The notes: generated by a model not told the origin, from the letters alone. Counted from the stretch's first letter, positions 44,557 to 54,803 are shown. The stretch is 64,000 nt of DNA from Pedobacter riviphilus (GCF_014692875.1 NZ_CP061171.1:5332001-5396000), one strand, 5' to 3'. Numbers and translations: made by a program.

Positions 44557-47500
44557 ATGAACAAAAAAATATTATTGGTGCTGTTAACCATGGTAATGCT
44601 TTCCAATGCATTACTTACGGTAACAGCCCTGGCTCAAGATAAAAAAGACGAGCGAACCACCGCCACCCGTATTGCCGATTTATTGGCGCAATTGCCAGCC
44701 AGAGATGCAGCGCAGTTAGAACGCAACATGAAAGAAGTTGCCGATTTAGGAGAAGATGGATATGTAACCCTAATTAGTGGTTTAACTGCTGCTGAAAAAG
44801 GAAACAACGCCCTTATTGAGTATGCAGTAGGTGGCTTTACTGCTTATGCGACCAAAACTGGTCAACAGAACTTAAAGAATATGGCTATTGGTGCTTATTG
44901 TAAATCCCTGGCCAAACTATCGGATAAACAGAACAAAGCATTTATCATCAGTCAGTTCGATTTGGTAGGAAATGATGCTGCGGTACCTTGTTTAACAGAT
45001 TACCTTACTGATGAGCAATTGGCTGACGAGGCATCAAGGGCACTGGCCAAAATTGGTACTGCTTCTGCTACAAATGCATTGGTTAGTGGTTTGAGTAAGA
45101 CAAATGGCAAAGCAAAAATTGCTATTGTAGAAGCATTGGGGCATACTAATGCCAAAGCTGCAGCAATTGCTATTGCGCCCTTAACTACTGGAACAGACAA
45201 AGCATTAACCAAAGCTAGTTTGTATGCCTTAGCCAATATTGGCGATGCATCTGCAAAAGAAATTCTGGTAAAAGCTGCTGAACAAGCCGGTTATAAATAC
45301 GACCAAACCAATGCGGTTGCAGCTTTATTGGTTTACGCACAGAAAAACATAGCAACAGATAAAGCTGGAGTAGAAACAATAGCGAAAACAATATTAGAAA
45401 AAGCAACCGCTGATGACCAGGTAAACGAGCGTACTGCAGCTTTAAAATTGCTTTCGGCAACACAGACCGATCAACAGGCCTTGTTAGCAGCAATGACCGA
45501 TAAGCATTTCGAATTTCGTGCGGCCGCGGTTAAATTCGCTGCTGATGGCATAAATGAAAGCAACAGTGCAGCCTGGGTAAGCCAGTTAAAAAAGGTTGAT
45601 GCCCCAACTCAGGTTTCTATTTTAGACATGCTGGGCAATAGCAAAACAAAATCTGCATTGCCAGCCGTACTCAAACTGATTAAAAGCGACGATAAGCAGG
45701 TAAAACTGGCTGCAATTAATGCCGCTGTAAAACTTGGACAGGAAGAGGTTATAGACGACCTGTTGAAGTTAATGGGCAAAGGAGATACAGCAGATATTGC
45801 GGGTATTTCTAATGGTATTTTAAGAATGAAGGGCGAAAGTGTAGCCACTAAAGTTGGCGCTTATCTTCCAAAAGCTAAACCAGAAGTACAGGTTGCCTTG
45901 ATTAATATTTTAGCTGCCCGTGCAGCAACCAGCCAAACAGAAGTTATTTATGCCGCGTTAAACAGTAAAAAACCTGAAGTACGAAAAGCAGCGTTCCTTT
46001 CCTTACAACATGTTGCCGTAGCAGAAAATAAAGCACAATTATTCGACCTTTTAAATAAAACCACCGATGCCGGCGAACTTACTGCTATACAAGACGCCAT
46101 TATTGCTTCAGTAAAGGGATCAGCTGATAAAGAAGCACAAACCAATGCTATTCTTCAGCAAATGAGCAGTACCCCGGCTGATAAGAAATTGCTGTTTTAT
46201 AAGGTGCTGGGCAGTTTAGGTGGCCAGCAATCGTTAAAATCTGTGTCAGAAGCTTATGTTACAGGCGATGACGCCACTAAAAAAGCTGCAATTGAAGCAC
46301 TTTCCTCATGGTCGGACGCAGGCTCAACAGATGTATTGATCAGTATTGCACGTACCACCACCAATCCAGATTTTTTGAATCAGGCGATTGTGGGTTATTT
46401 AACTTTAGTCAGAAATACAAAGTATCCGGCCGAGCAACGTTTACTATTGTTGCGCAATGCGATGGCAGTGGCTAAAACACCGGTTCAACAACAGCAGATC
46501 CTTAAAGATACCGAACAGGCCAAATGTTTTAATGCGATTGTATTTGCAGGTCAGTATTTAGATAATGCTACTTTACAACAGGCTGCGGCAAACGCGGTGA
46601 TGAATATTACCATGGCCGGAACTTACAATGGCGATATTGTAAAAGGCTTGTTGAACAAAACCATTACCGTAATTACCGGAGGCGATGCAGGTTACCAGAA
46701 AGAGGGGATGCGTAAATATATTTCTGAAATGAAAGCTGGCGAAGGCTTTGTTCAGGTTTTTAACGGCAAAGATTTATCTGGCTGGAAAGGGCTTGTAGCC
46801 GATCCGATCAAAAGATCGAAAATGGATGAAAAAATCTTAGCCGAAGCGCAAACCAAAGCTGATGCCGAAGCAAAGGAAAGCTGGAAAGTGATTAATGGCG
46901 AACTACAGTTTCAAGGTCATGGCAATAACCTGGCTACCGTTAAAAAATATGGCGATTTTGAAATGTTGGTAGACTGGAAAATCATCGACGATAAAAAAGG
47001 AGAAGGCGATGCCGGTATTTACCTGCGCGGTACACCACAGGTTCAGATCTGGGATCTTGCCCGTACAAAAGTTGGTGCTCAGGTAGGTTCTGGTGGTTTG
47101 TACAACAATCAAACGAACGAAAGTAAACCGCTTAAAGTAGCCGATAACAAGTTAGATGAGTGGAATACATTCAGGATCTTAATGAAAGGCGATCGTGTTA
47201 CCGTTTATTTGAACGGACAATTGGTTACTGATAATGTAATCTTAGAAAATTATTGGGACAGAAGTTTGCCGATCTTCGCAGAAGAGCAGATCGAATTGCA
47301 GGCACATGGATCGCCGGTAGCTTACCGTGATATCTACATCAAAGAAATTCCTCGCCCAAAACCTTTTGAGCTAAGTGCGGAAGAAAAAAAAGAAGGTTAT
47401 AAAGTATTGTTCGATGGAACCAATATGCACAGCTGGACAGGTAATACCACTGATTACGTTATCGAAGACGGGAACATCGCCATCCGGCCAAAACCAGGCA

Positions 47501-48030
47501 AAGGATCAGGCGGTAACTTGTTTACCAAAGAAGAATTTAGTGATTTTATTTATCGTTTCGAATTTCAGTTAACCCCGGGAGCAAACAATGGTTTAGGAAT
47601 CAAAGCTCCTTTAGAGGGCGATGCTGCTTATGTTGGTATGGAACTGCAGATATTGGACAACGATGCACCGATTTATAAAGACCTGAAAGCGTACCAGTAC
47701 CATGGTTCGGTTTATGGCACTATCGCTGCCAAAAGAGGGTTTTTAAAGCCTACGGGAGAGTGGAACTACGAAGAAGTAATTGCCAAAGGATCGAAGATTA
47801 AAGTGATCTTAAACGGCACCGTAATTTTAGATGGCGATATCGAACCATTTAAGAAAAATGGAACGCCAGACCATAAGGAACACCCGGGTTTACTACGTGA
47901 AAGTGGACATATAGGCTTCTTAGGCCATGGTTCTCCTGTTCAGTTCCGCAGCATCAGGATTAAAGATCTGAGCAAGAAAGAGCCAGCTCAAAAGGAAACG
48001 GATACAAAAGCTGCAGGTAAAAAGAAATAA
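44557..48030 (+). CDS. Secreted HEAT-repeat protein with two DUF1080 domains
   Basis: This 1157-residue protein has a signal peptide (to about residue 27, ALAQ), an Ala/Leu-rich HEAT-like solenoid from about 60 to 700, and two DUF1080 (3-keto-disaccharide hydrolase/LamG-like) domains, starting with VQVFNGKDLSGWKG at about 730 and KVLFDGTNMHSWTG at about 946. DUF1080 enzymes are known to cleave 3-keto-glycosides made by Gfo/Idh/MocA-type oxidoreductases, three of which flank it. The tail is Lys-rich. Which of the two domains is active is not visible. Confidence 0.9.
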   Translation: MNKKILLVLLTMVMLSNALLTVTALAQDKKDERTTATRIADLLAQLPARDAAQLERNMKEVADLGEDGYVTLISGLTAAEKGNNALIEYAVGGFTAYATKTGQQNLKNMAIGAYCKSLAKLSDKQNKAFIISQFDLVGNDAAVPCLTDYLTDEQLADEASRALAKIGTASATNALVSGLSKTNGKAKIAIVEALGHTNAKAAAIAIAPLTTGTDKALTKASLYALANIGDASAKEILVKAAEQAGYKYDQTNAVAALLVYAQKNIATDKAGVETIAKTILEKATADDQVNERTAALKLLSATQTDQQALLAAMTDKHFEFRAAAVKFAADGINESNSAAWVSQLKKVDAPTQVSILDMLGNSKTKSALPAVLKLIKSDDKQVKLAAINAAVKLGQEEVIDDLLKLMGKGDTADIAGISNGILRMKGESVATKVGAYLPKAKPEVQVALINILAARAATSQTEVIYAALNSKKPEVRKAAFLSLQHVAVAENKAQLFDLLNKTTDAGELTAIQDAIIASVKGSADKEAQTNAILQQMSSTPADKKLLFYKVLGSLGGQQSLKSVSEAYVTGDDATKKAAIEALSSWSDAGSTDVLISIARTTTNPDFLNQAIVGYLTLVRNTKYPAEQRLLLLRNAMAVAKTPVQQQQILKDTEQAKCFNAIVFAGQYLDNATLQQAAANAVMNITMAGTYNGDIVKGLLNKTITVITGGDAGYQKEGMRKYISEMKAGEGFVQVFNGKDLSGWKGLVADPIKRSKMDEKILAEAQTKADAEAKESWKVINGELQFQGHGNNLATVKKYGDFEMLVDWKIIDDKKGEGDAGIYLRGTPQVQIWDLARTKVGAQVGSGGLYNNQTNESKPLKVADNKLDEWNTFRILMKGDRVTVYLNGQLVTDNVILENYWDRSLPIFAEEQIELQAHGSPVAYRDIYIKEIPRPKPFELSAEEKKEGYKVLFDGTNMHSWTGNTTDYVIEDGNIAIRPKPGKGSGGNLFTKEEFSDFIYRFEFQLTPGANNGLGIKAPLEGDAAYVGMELQILDNDAPIYKDLKAYQYHGSVYGTIAAKRGFLKPTGEWNYEEVIAKGSKIKVILNGTVILDGDIEPFKKNGTPDHKEHPGLLRESGHIGFLGHGSPVQFRSIRIKDLSKKEPAQKETDTKAAGKKK

Positions 48031-48056
48031 GTTAAATTTAGCATTATAACAAGTTA

Positions 48057-49514
48057 ATGATGATAGAAGATAAGGCAAATTCGAAAACCGAAAATTCGAG
48101 AAGAAACTTTATTAAAACCACAGCACTTGCTGCTGCCGGATTTATGATCGTACCCCGCCATGTATTGGGTGGGCCAGGTTTTCTAGCACCAAGCGATCGT
48201 TTACAAGTGGCCGGAATAGGTGCAGGTGGAAAAGGAGAAAGCGATATTGCCAGTATTGTTAAGGGAGGTAAAACTGATGTTGCGTTTTTATGCGATGTAG
48301 ATGATAGAAGGGCTGCAACTTCTTTAAAAAACTTTCCAAAGGCAAAATATTACAAAGACTACCGTGAATTATTAGATAAAGAAGGCAAAAATATTGATGC
48401 CGTAACGGTATCTACACCCGATCATACCCACGCACAAATTGCCATGGCAGCCATGCAGTTGGGCAAACATGTGTATGTGCAAAAACCTTTAACGCACGAT
48501 ATTTATGAAGCCAGGATGTTAACCGAAGCTGCGAATCGCCATAAAGTGGTGACGCAGATGGGTAATCAGGGTGCTTCAGGCGATGGGGTAAGAAGACTTC
48601 AGGAATGGTATGATGCAGGCAGGATAGGTAAAGTACATACCGTTTACTGCTGGACCAACCGACCGGTATGGCCACAGGGAATTTCGTGGCCAACCGGAAA
48701 AGCCGAAATACCAAAAGAACTCGATTGGGATTTGTGGTTAGGTAGCGCTCCATACAAAGAATATGTAAATAAACTGGTTCCCTTTAATTGGAGAGGGTGG
48801 TGGGATTACGGCACCGGTGCCATTGGCGATATGGGCTGTCACTTAGTTGAACCTCCTTTTAGGGTGTTAGGCCTGGATACCCCAATCAGCGTAGAATGTA
48901 GCGTAGGAAGTGTATATGTTGATGAATTTAAGCGTGCCTATTTACCAGAAAGCTGTCCGCCATCAAGCCATGTAATTTTAACCTTTGCCAAAACAGCAAA
49001 AACCAAACATGAGGTTCAGGTGCATTGGATGGACGGAGGCATTAAGCCAGAACGTCCGGAAGAGTTGGGAGCTAATGAAAGTTTCGGCGATAATGGTGTG
49101 CTTTTTATCGGCACAAAAGGCAAAATGATCTGTGAAACCTATGGCAAAAATCCAAAGTTATTGCCACTGTCGCGCAATGAATCAGATAGAACGAAAATCA
49201 CTATTCCGCGTATAGTTAATCAGGAAGAAGGCCATTATACTCAATTTGCAGAAGCCGCTATTGCCGGTTATGGAAAAATAGAACTGAGTTCGCCATTTGA
49301 AATTGCCGGGCCACTTACCGAAACTTTATTGATTGCCAATCTGGCTATTAGAGGTACAGATGTGCAGCGCAGAGATGCTGCAGGTAAAATCAGTTACCCA
49401 GGCAGAGATATCAAAATGCTTTGGGATAAAGTGAATATGAAGGTGACTAATTTTGACGAAGTAAATCAATTTGTGAAACGCGAATACCGCAAAGGCTGGA
49501 CATTGGGCGTTTAA
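48057..49514 (+). CDS. Tat-exported Gfo/Idh/MocA-family oxidoreductase
   Basis: This 485-residue paralogue has a twin-arginine signal (RRNFIKTTALAAAGFMIV), Rossmann motif AGIGAGGKGESD, and the active-site segment YVQKPLTHD where the usual EKP glutamate is glutamine, as in the exported subgroup. The C-terminal region (PSSHVILTFAKTA) is longer than in the first paralogue. It lies 26 bp after the DUF1080 gene. ATG 48057 is followed by a second ATG at 48060. Confidence 0.9.
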   Translation: MMIEDKANSKTENSRRNFIKTTALAAAGFMIVPRHVLGGPGFLAPSDRLQVAGIGAGGKGESDIASIVKGGKTDVAFLCDVDDRRAATSLKNFPKAKYYKDYRELLDKEGKNIDAVTVSTPDHTHAQIAMAAMQLGKHVYVQKPLTHDIYEARMLTEAANRHKVVTQMGNQGASGDGVRRLQEWYDAGRIGKVHTVYCWTNRPVWPQGISWPTGKAEIPKELDWDLWLGSAPYKEYVNKLVPFNWRGWWDYGTGAIGDMGCHLVEPPFRVLGLDTPISVECSVGSVYVDEFKRAYLPESCPPSSHVILTFAKTAKTKHEVQVHWMDGGIKPERPEELGANESFGDNGVLFIGTKGKMICETYGKNPKLLPLSRNESDRTKITIPRIVNQEEGHYTQFAEAAIAGYGKIELSSPFEIAGPLTETLLIANLAIRGTDVQRRDAAGKISYPGRDIKMLWDKVNMKVTNFDEVNQFVKREYRKGWTLGV

Positions 49515-49522
49515 GATTTAGT

Positions 49523-50608
49523 ATGTTGACAGAAAATAAGAATTTAAAGGTATTAGTAGTAGGCTGTGGCAATATGGGCGCTTCCCATGCCACAGCTTAT
49601 CACATTTTACCAGGTTTTGAAATATGCGGATTGGTTTCTACCGGTAAAAGCAAAGAAAAGCTTAACGAAAAATTAGGTGGGCAATATGACTTATATACTG
49701 ATTTTTACGAGGCACTCGAAATAACCAAACCAGATGCCGTTTGCATTTCTACTTATCCCGATACACACGAAGCTTATGCCATAAAATCTTTCGAAAATGG
49801 TTGTCATGTGTTTATCGAAAAGCCATTGGCCGATAGTGTAGAAGGTGCAATAAAGGTGGCAGAAGCAGCTAAAAAAGCGAATAAAAAGTTATTGGTGGGT
49901 TATATCCTACGCTATCATCCCTCATGGGAGAAATTTACAGCACTTGCCCAGGAAATGGGAAAGCCATTAGTAATGCGCATGAACCTGAATCAACAGAGTC
50001 ATGGCCCAAAATGGACGGTGCACCGCAACCTGATGAAAAGTTTAAGTCCCATTGTAGATTGTGCTGTGCATTATATTGATATCATGTGTCAAATGACCCG
50101 TTCAAAACCTATACAAGTAAGTGCTATTGGTGCCAGGCTTACTGATGATATCCCTGAATGGAATTACAACTACGGACAGCTGCAGATCCGTTTCGAAGAT
50201 GGATCCGTAGGTTGGTACGAAGCGGGTTGGGGTCCGATGGTAAGCGATAATGCTTTTTTTATTAAAGATGTTTTTGGTCCGAAAGGATCAGTATCTATCA
50301 TGGCAAAAAAAGCTGGCGCAGCCGGAAACTCTGATAACATTGATGCGCACACCAAAACCGAATCGATTAAAATACATTATGCCGATTTAGATGCTCATGA
50401 TGAGTTCAGCAAAGCCGATAAATGGGTAGACCTTACCGATGAGCCCGATCATCAGGAACTGTGCAACCGCGAGCAACGTTATTTCTTAAAAGCCATTACA
50501 GAAGATATTGATTTAACCGATGCCACTGAAGATGCTGTAAACAGCTTGAGGATTGCTTTTGCCTGCGATGAATCGGTAAAAACCGGTGAAATTATCCGGT
50601 TAACGTAG
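49523..50608 (+). CDS. Cytosolic Gfo/Idh/MocA-family oxidoreductase
   Basis: This 361-residue protein lacks a Tat signal; its Rossmann motif GCGNMGASHA starts at about residue 14, and FIEKPLAD carries the conserved lysine. It follows the exported paralogue after 8 bp, so the operon has both exported and cytosolic oxidoreductases. It could re-reduce or process the imported 3-keto sugar; the exact step is inference. Confidence 0.9.
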   Translation: MLTENKNLKVLVVGCGNMGASHATAYHILPGFEICGLVSTGKSKEKLNEKLGGQYDLYTDFYEALEITKPDAVCISTYPDTHEAYAIKSFENGCHVFIEKPLADSVEGAIKVAEAAKKANKKLLVGYILRYHPSWEKFTALAQEMGKPLVMRMNLNQQSHGPKWTVHRNLMKSLSPIVDCAVHYIDIMCQMTRSKPIQVSAIGARLTDDIPEWNYNYGQLQIRFEDGSVGWYEAGWGPMVSDNAFFIKDVFGPKGSVSIMAKKAGAAGNSDNIDAHTKTESIKIHYADLDAHDEFSKADKWVDLTDEPDHQELCNREQRYFLKAITEDIDLTDATEDAVNSLRIAFACDESVKTGEIIRLT

Positions 50609-50629
50609 TCTTTCTCGTCATTTCTGTTT

Positions 50630-50660
50630 CCCCGATCGTCCTGCTGAACTTGTTTCAGCA
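50630..50660. repeat. Short copy of a CTGAACTTGTTTCAG repeat
   Basis: CGTCCTGCTGAACTTGTTTC is the core of a common Bacteroidota intergenic repeat; GCTGAA/TTCAGC forms a 6-bp hairpin. No T-tract. Confidence 0.5.
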
Positions 50661-50833
50661 TCTTGCGCGATAATGATACAAAACTGCTTTCACGTTCTGT
50701 TTTGTCTGTATGATAACCTAAGGTGTGAAATATTATAATACAGGTTAAATCGAACTTTTAGGTAGGGCATTTCTCACTTATTTTTAATCTAAATTGCTTT
50801 GATTCAGATTTGTTTTTTTTCTATAATTACAAA

Positions 50834-53800
50834 ATGAAATTTAAACTATTAATTCTCTCAATTCTTGTTTCTTCGTCTATTCAGGCACAAACAAATTTGA
50901 ATCCAGGTTGGGAATATTTTTTTAAAAACAACCGGACAGCGGCACGCGATTTTTTTACCAAGGCAGCGCTAAAACCAGCATTTTCAGATGAAGCAAATGT
51001 TGCGCTATCTATGATGACAGAAATGGACCGTCCGAACAAGGAAGGTTTTAACTACTTAAATAAATTAGCCAATACCGCTAAGAATCCGCAACCATACCTT
51101 GTTGCACTTTGGAGCGATTTGCCCAATAATGCTTCGAGGATAAAAACGGCAGACCAATTAGAGTTTTATAAAAAACTGGCAGCGAGAAAAGATGTTGATG
51201 GCACCATTAATGCCCTGGCCTATGCATCGTTAGGTTCGCATTTCGAAGAGAAAAAGCAATATGCCGAAGCCGATCAGTATTTCAATAAGATTGGCGAAAT
51301 CGAAAATTGGTTAATCACCGGTGAATATGAAAACATTTCGACCAGCGGTTTCGATAAACAGTACGATGATATTTTAGCTCACCCGGAACTTAATTATGTT
51401 TTTACGGGTAAAAAGAACCGAAAATTTAGCTGGAGAACGGTGCCTTACGTACGGCACGATAAATGGTTCGATTTTACTTATTATAACACTTACGAAAATG
51501 CATTACAGTTTGCCCAAACATTTGTTAACGCACCAGCAAGTACAACAGCACAATTAAGAATCGGTGTATCCGGATCGGTAAAGGTTTGGGTAAACGATCA
51601 GCTTTTAATCAGCGAATCTGAAGAAAGGAACAACGATCTTGATGCATACATCGTACCAATCAAATTAAATCAAGGTTACAACCGCGTTTTGGTACAGATA
51701 GGCGAGAGTTATGCGGGCAGATCAAATTTTATGTTGCGGTTAACAGATGCCAACGGAACGCCTTTAAACAACCTTTCTACTACGAGTACCCCGCAGGTAT
51801 ATTCAAAAGAAACAAACCCTGTTCCAGCTCAGCTAAAACCAGTTGGGTTTAAATATTTTGAAGATGCCCTGAAAGCAAAACCACAGAGCTATTTAAATCA
51901 GTTAATGATGGCCAAGCTTTATTTACGTTTAGGAAATGTGTTTGATGCGAGATTGATCCTGGAGAAACTTAAAAAGCGATTTCCTGAAAGCACCTATCTC
52001 AACCTAATGATGATAGAGCTGTTTGTTAAAGCCGATAACAGAACAGGTATAGAGACCCTGAAAGAAGAAATTAAAACACACGATCCAGAGTGTTCGCTAG
52101 CCCTGGAGCTTGTATATACAGAGCATTTTCAACAGAATGATTATGTGCGCGCAAAGGAAGTTCTAGCTAAACTGGAAAAAATTTATGGTGAGGATGAGTC
52201 GGTGTTGCTGAAAAAACTAAATATACTCGGACAGGAGAAAAAACAACCTGAAATTATAGCCTTGGTGGAGAAAATTTATCCTCAATATTTAAGTTCAGCA
52301 GATATTGTTAATCTAAAATACCTGATTGAAGTGCAGATTAGGAAGAACCCCAAGGCGATTGATATTTTGCAAAAATATATTGATGAGAATAACGATTATA
52401 AAGCAGCTAAATATGTAGCAAAACTACATCTGGATAAAGGAGAAACCGATGCCGGTATTGATATTTACAAAAAAGAATTAGCGAACGATCCGATCGGATT
52501 TGCGATCTATACTGACCTTGCAGGCATTTACTACCAGTTGCAACAATACGATGAGGCAGAGAAATTATATTTGAAAGTACTCGAGATCGATCCTAACAAT
52601 GCATTTGTATATTCTCAGTTGGGTACACTGTACAATGCAAATAAACAGAAGGAGAAAAGTGTTAAGGCATACGAAAAGAGTTTACAGATTAACCCTAATA
52701 ATTACACCGTTATCCAGTTGTTAAGAACACTTCAGGACAAAAAAGCGGTATTCGATTATTTCGACAAACCCGATGTTAAAGCGCTGGTGAGCAAAGCACC
52801 GTCTAAAACAGAATACCCAGATGGACAGGTTGTGGTTTTAAATAATGAAGTACAAAAAGTGGTTTATGAAAATGGTGGATCGGAAGAGAAGCACTTTTTT
52901 ACTGCAAAAATACTAACCCAAAAAGGATTGGAAAGCTTTAAAGAATACGCTATTTCGTACAACAACGATCAGAATTATGCTGTCGAAATAGCTGAGGTAA
53001 TAAAAGCCAATGGAACAAAAGTTCCTGCAGAAACCAATAACAATGAGTTGGTATTTACCAACCTCGAAATTGGCGATGTGATTAATATCCGCTATAAAAT
53101 CGAAAACTTCCATGTAGGGGCAATGTCTACCCACTTCTGGGATTCTTTTTATTTTAGCGATGGTCTGGATAATCTTAATATTAAATATTCATTGTTAATC
53201 CACCGCGATAAAGCATTCAAATATGTTTTTTCACAACAGGATATTGCTCCGATTAAAACGGCAAAGGATGAATTTGACCTGTATGTATGGGAAAAGAACA
53301 AACAGGAAGCCTTAAGGTATGAGGATAAAATGCCTCCAATGGATGATGTAACCAATATGCTTTATTTATCATCTATTCCCGACTGGAAATTTATTGCAGA
53401 TTGGTATGACAATATTGCATCGGCTAAGGCACGGAGCAGTTATGAAATAAAAACAATAGTAAACGATCTGTTTGCTGATAAAAGTAATTTGGATGATTTA
53501 ACCAAAATCAAAACGATTTACAATTACATCGTTACCAACATTGCATACAGCTCCGTATCGTTCAGGCAGAGTGGTATTATTCCTCAAAATCCGGCAACAG
53601 TTATTAATACAAGAATTGGCGATTGTAAAGATGTATCTACGCTTTTTGTGAGTATGTGCAAGGAAGCTGGAATTACAGCAACACTGGCTTTGGCAAATAC
53701 CAGAGACCGTGGACAAAATACACTATTGTTACCGAGCATCGAATTTAATCACTGTATTGCCAAATCTACAATAGGGGGGAAAGATTACTGGGTAGAGCTT

Positions 53801-54562
53801 ACCTCCGGAACATTGCCTTTTAATACTTTCAGCAATACTTTTTTGGGATCCAATATCCTTGAAATTAATAAAACGAGTACAGCGCTAACTAAGTTTAACC
53901 CTGGCATAAGAGGAAAAAATATGATGGGTTACAAAACCGAGGTTAAGCTGGAAAATGCCGATATGACGATTAAAGAAACCAATTGGAATACCGGATCAAT
54001 GTCTAGTTACATCAGAAGTGTTTTTAACGATTTGAGCAGTGCAGATCAAATCAAGAAAATGAAGGAGGAGCTAACTGGTGTCTATCCCGAAAACGAAATT
54101 TATAACCTTAGTTTCACCAACCTCAACACCTCAAAATCTACTTCAGATACCGTTGGGACAGCCTGTTCATATAAATTGCTTAACGTAAGCAAAAGTGTAG
54201 CAGGCATGTCGATATTCTCTATTCCATGGTCAAACAAATCTTATGCAACAGCCTTACAGGTGGTTTCACCAAGAAAATTTGGTATCGATCTTACCCAGTT
54301 ATTTGGTGTTGACGAGTCTAACCAGGAATTATCATTAGAACTTCCAATCGGAAAAGCGATGGTACAGCCTTTTAAAGCCGTTCAACTAAGTAATGATTTT
54401 GTCGATTTTAAAATAGAAAGCGTACAGCAAGGGAATAAACTCGTTTTAAAGCGAAGTTTTGCATTAAAGAAAGATTATGTTCCTTTAGATAAAATCGATC
54501 AGTTTAAGGCATTTTATAAAGAAATGGCTGAAGCCGACGATCAGCAACTGGCAATGAAATAA
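50834..54562 (+). CDS. Large TPR / DUF3857 / transglutaminase-like protein
   Basis: This 1242-residue protein starts at ATG 50834 with a signal peptide (to about residue 19, IQAQ). A PA14-like or beta region (about 190-310) is followed by TPR repeats (about 345-650, e.g. YDEAEKLYLKVLEIDPNNAF), a DUF3857 domain (about 690-850) and a transglutaminase-like domain with the cysteine in IGDCKDVSTLF (C931) and histidine in IEFNHCIA. The usual Asp of the triad reads as Glu (YWVELTSG). Function in the envelope is unknown. A strong terminator follows. Confidence 0.88.
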   Translation: MKFKLLILSILVSSSIQAQTNLNPGWEYFFKNNRTAARDFFTKAALKPAFSDEANVALSMMTEMDRPNKEGFNYLNKLANTAKNPQPYLVALWSDLPNNASRIKTADQLEFYKKLAARKDVDGTINALAYASLGSHFEEKKQYAEADQYFNKIGEIENWLITGEYENISTSGFDKQYDDILAHPELNYVFTGKKNRKFSWRTVPYVRHDKWFDFTYYNTYENALQFAQTFVNAPASTTAQLRIGVSGSVKVWVNDQLLISESEERNNDLDAYIVPIKLNQGYNRVLVQIGESYAGRSNFMLRLTDANGTPLNNLSTTSTPQVYSKETNPVPAQLKPVGFKYFEDALKAKPQSYLNQLMMAKLYLRLGNVFDARLILEKLKKRFPESTYLNLMMIELFVKADNRTGIETLKEEIKTHDPECSLALELVYTEHFQQNDYVRAKEVLAKLEKIYGEDESVLLKKLNILGQEKKQPEIIALVEKIYPQYLSSADIVNLKYLIEVQIRKNPKAIDILQKYIDENNDYKAAKYVAKLHLDKGETDAGIDIYKKELANDPIGFAIYTDLAGIYYQLQQYDEAEKLYLKVLEIDPNNAFVYSQLGTLYNANKQKEKSVKAYEKSLQINPNNYTVIQLLRTLQDKKAVFDYFDKPDVKALVSKAPSKTEYPDGQVVVLNNEVQKVVYENGGSEEKHFFTAKILTQKGLESFKEYAISYNNDQNYAVEIAEVIKANGTKVPAETNNNELVFTNLEIGDVINIRYKIENFHVGAMSTHFWDSFYFSDGLDNLNIKYSLLIHRDKAFKYVFSQQDIAPIKTAKDEFDLYVWEKNKQEALRYEDKMPPMDDVTNMLYLSSIPDWKFIADWYDNIASAKARSSYEIKTIVNDLFADKSNLDDLTKIKTIYNYIVTNIAYSSVSFRQSGIIPQNPATVINTRIGDCKDVSTLFVSMCKEAGITATLALANTRDRGQNTLLLPSIEFNHCIAKSTIGGKDYWVELTSGTLPFNTFSNTFLGSNILEINKTSTALTKFNPGIRGKNMMGYKTEVKLENADMTIKETNWNTGSMSSYIRSVFNDLSSADQIKKMKEELTGVYPENEIYNLSFTNLNTSKSTSDTVGTACSYKLLNVSKSVAGMSIFSIPWSNKSYATALQVVSPRKFGIDLTQLFGVDESNQELSLELPIGKAMVQPFKAVQLSNDFVDFKIESVQQGNKLVLKRSFALKKDYVPLDKIDQFKAFYKEMAEADDQQLAMK

Positions 54563-54574
54563 ATATTGATTTGC

Positions 54575-54604
54575 AAAGCCCGCTTAGCTGTTTAAGCGGG
54601 CTTT
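54575..54604 (+). terminator. Rho-independent terminator
   Basis: Perfect 12-bp stem AAAGCCCGCTTA/TAAGCGGGCTTT with a 6-nt loop, followed by TGATTTTT, 12 bp after the stop of the TPR gene. Confidence 0.9.
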
Positions 54605-54649
54605 TGATTTTTAGTATCAAAGGCATTTTACCACACGCTAATCTCAGTC

Positions 54650-54787
54650 TCAGGAGCCCGTTGGCCCCTCGGGTGCTAAGGTGGTGGCTTTTGCCGCTCT
54701 CGCGGCTGCATCTGGCCCGGCTCCATGGCTAGAATGATGGCTAAAATCAGTTGCAACATAGCTTATGGCGACAGCATTTACCTCAAA
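54650..54787 (-). pseudogene. GC-rich Ala-rich coding scar, start missing
   Basis: The minus strand is open for 45 codons from a stop at 54788 to the stop at 54650-54652 and reads, near its end, GAGPDAAARAAKATTLAPEG. There is no start codon. Base composition is clearly richer in GC than the surrounding DNA. I associate this peptide end with conjugative-element DNA of Bacteroidota, but only from memory. It also contains a GCCGC-TCTC-GCGGC hairpin at 54693-54706. Confidence 0.4.
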
Positions 54788-54803
54788 TTACTTTTACACA
54801 AGA

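Noticed and set aside
41768-50608. Polysaccharide utilisation locus of the SusC/SusD type
   Set aside because: No SusD-like protein, SusC receptor or glycoside hydrolase is present in the cluster.
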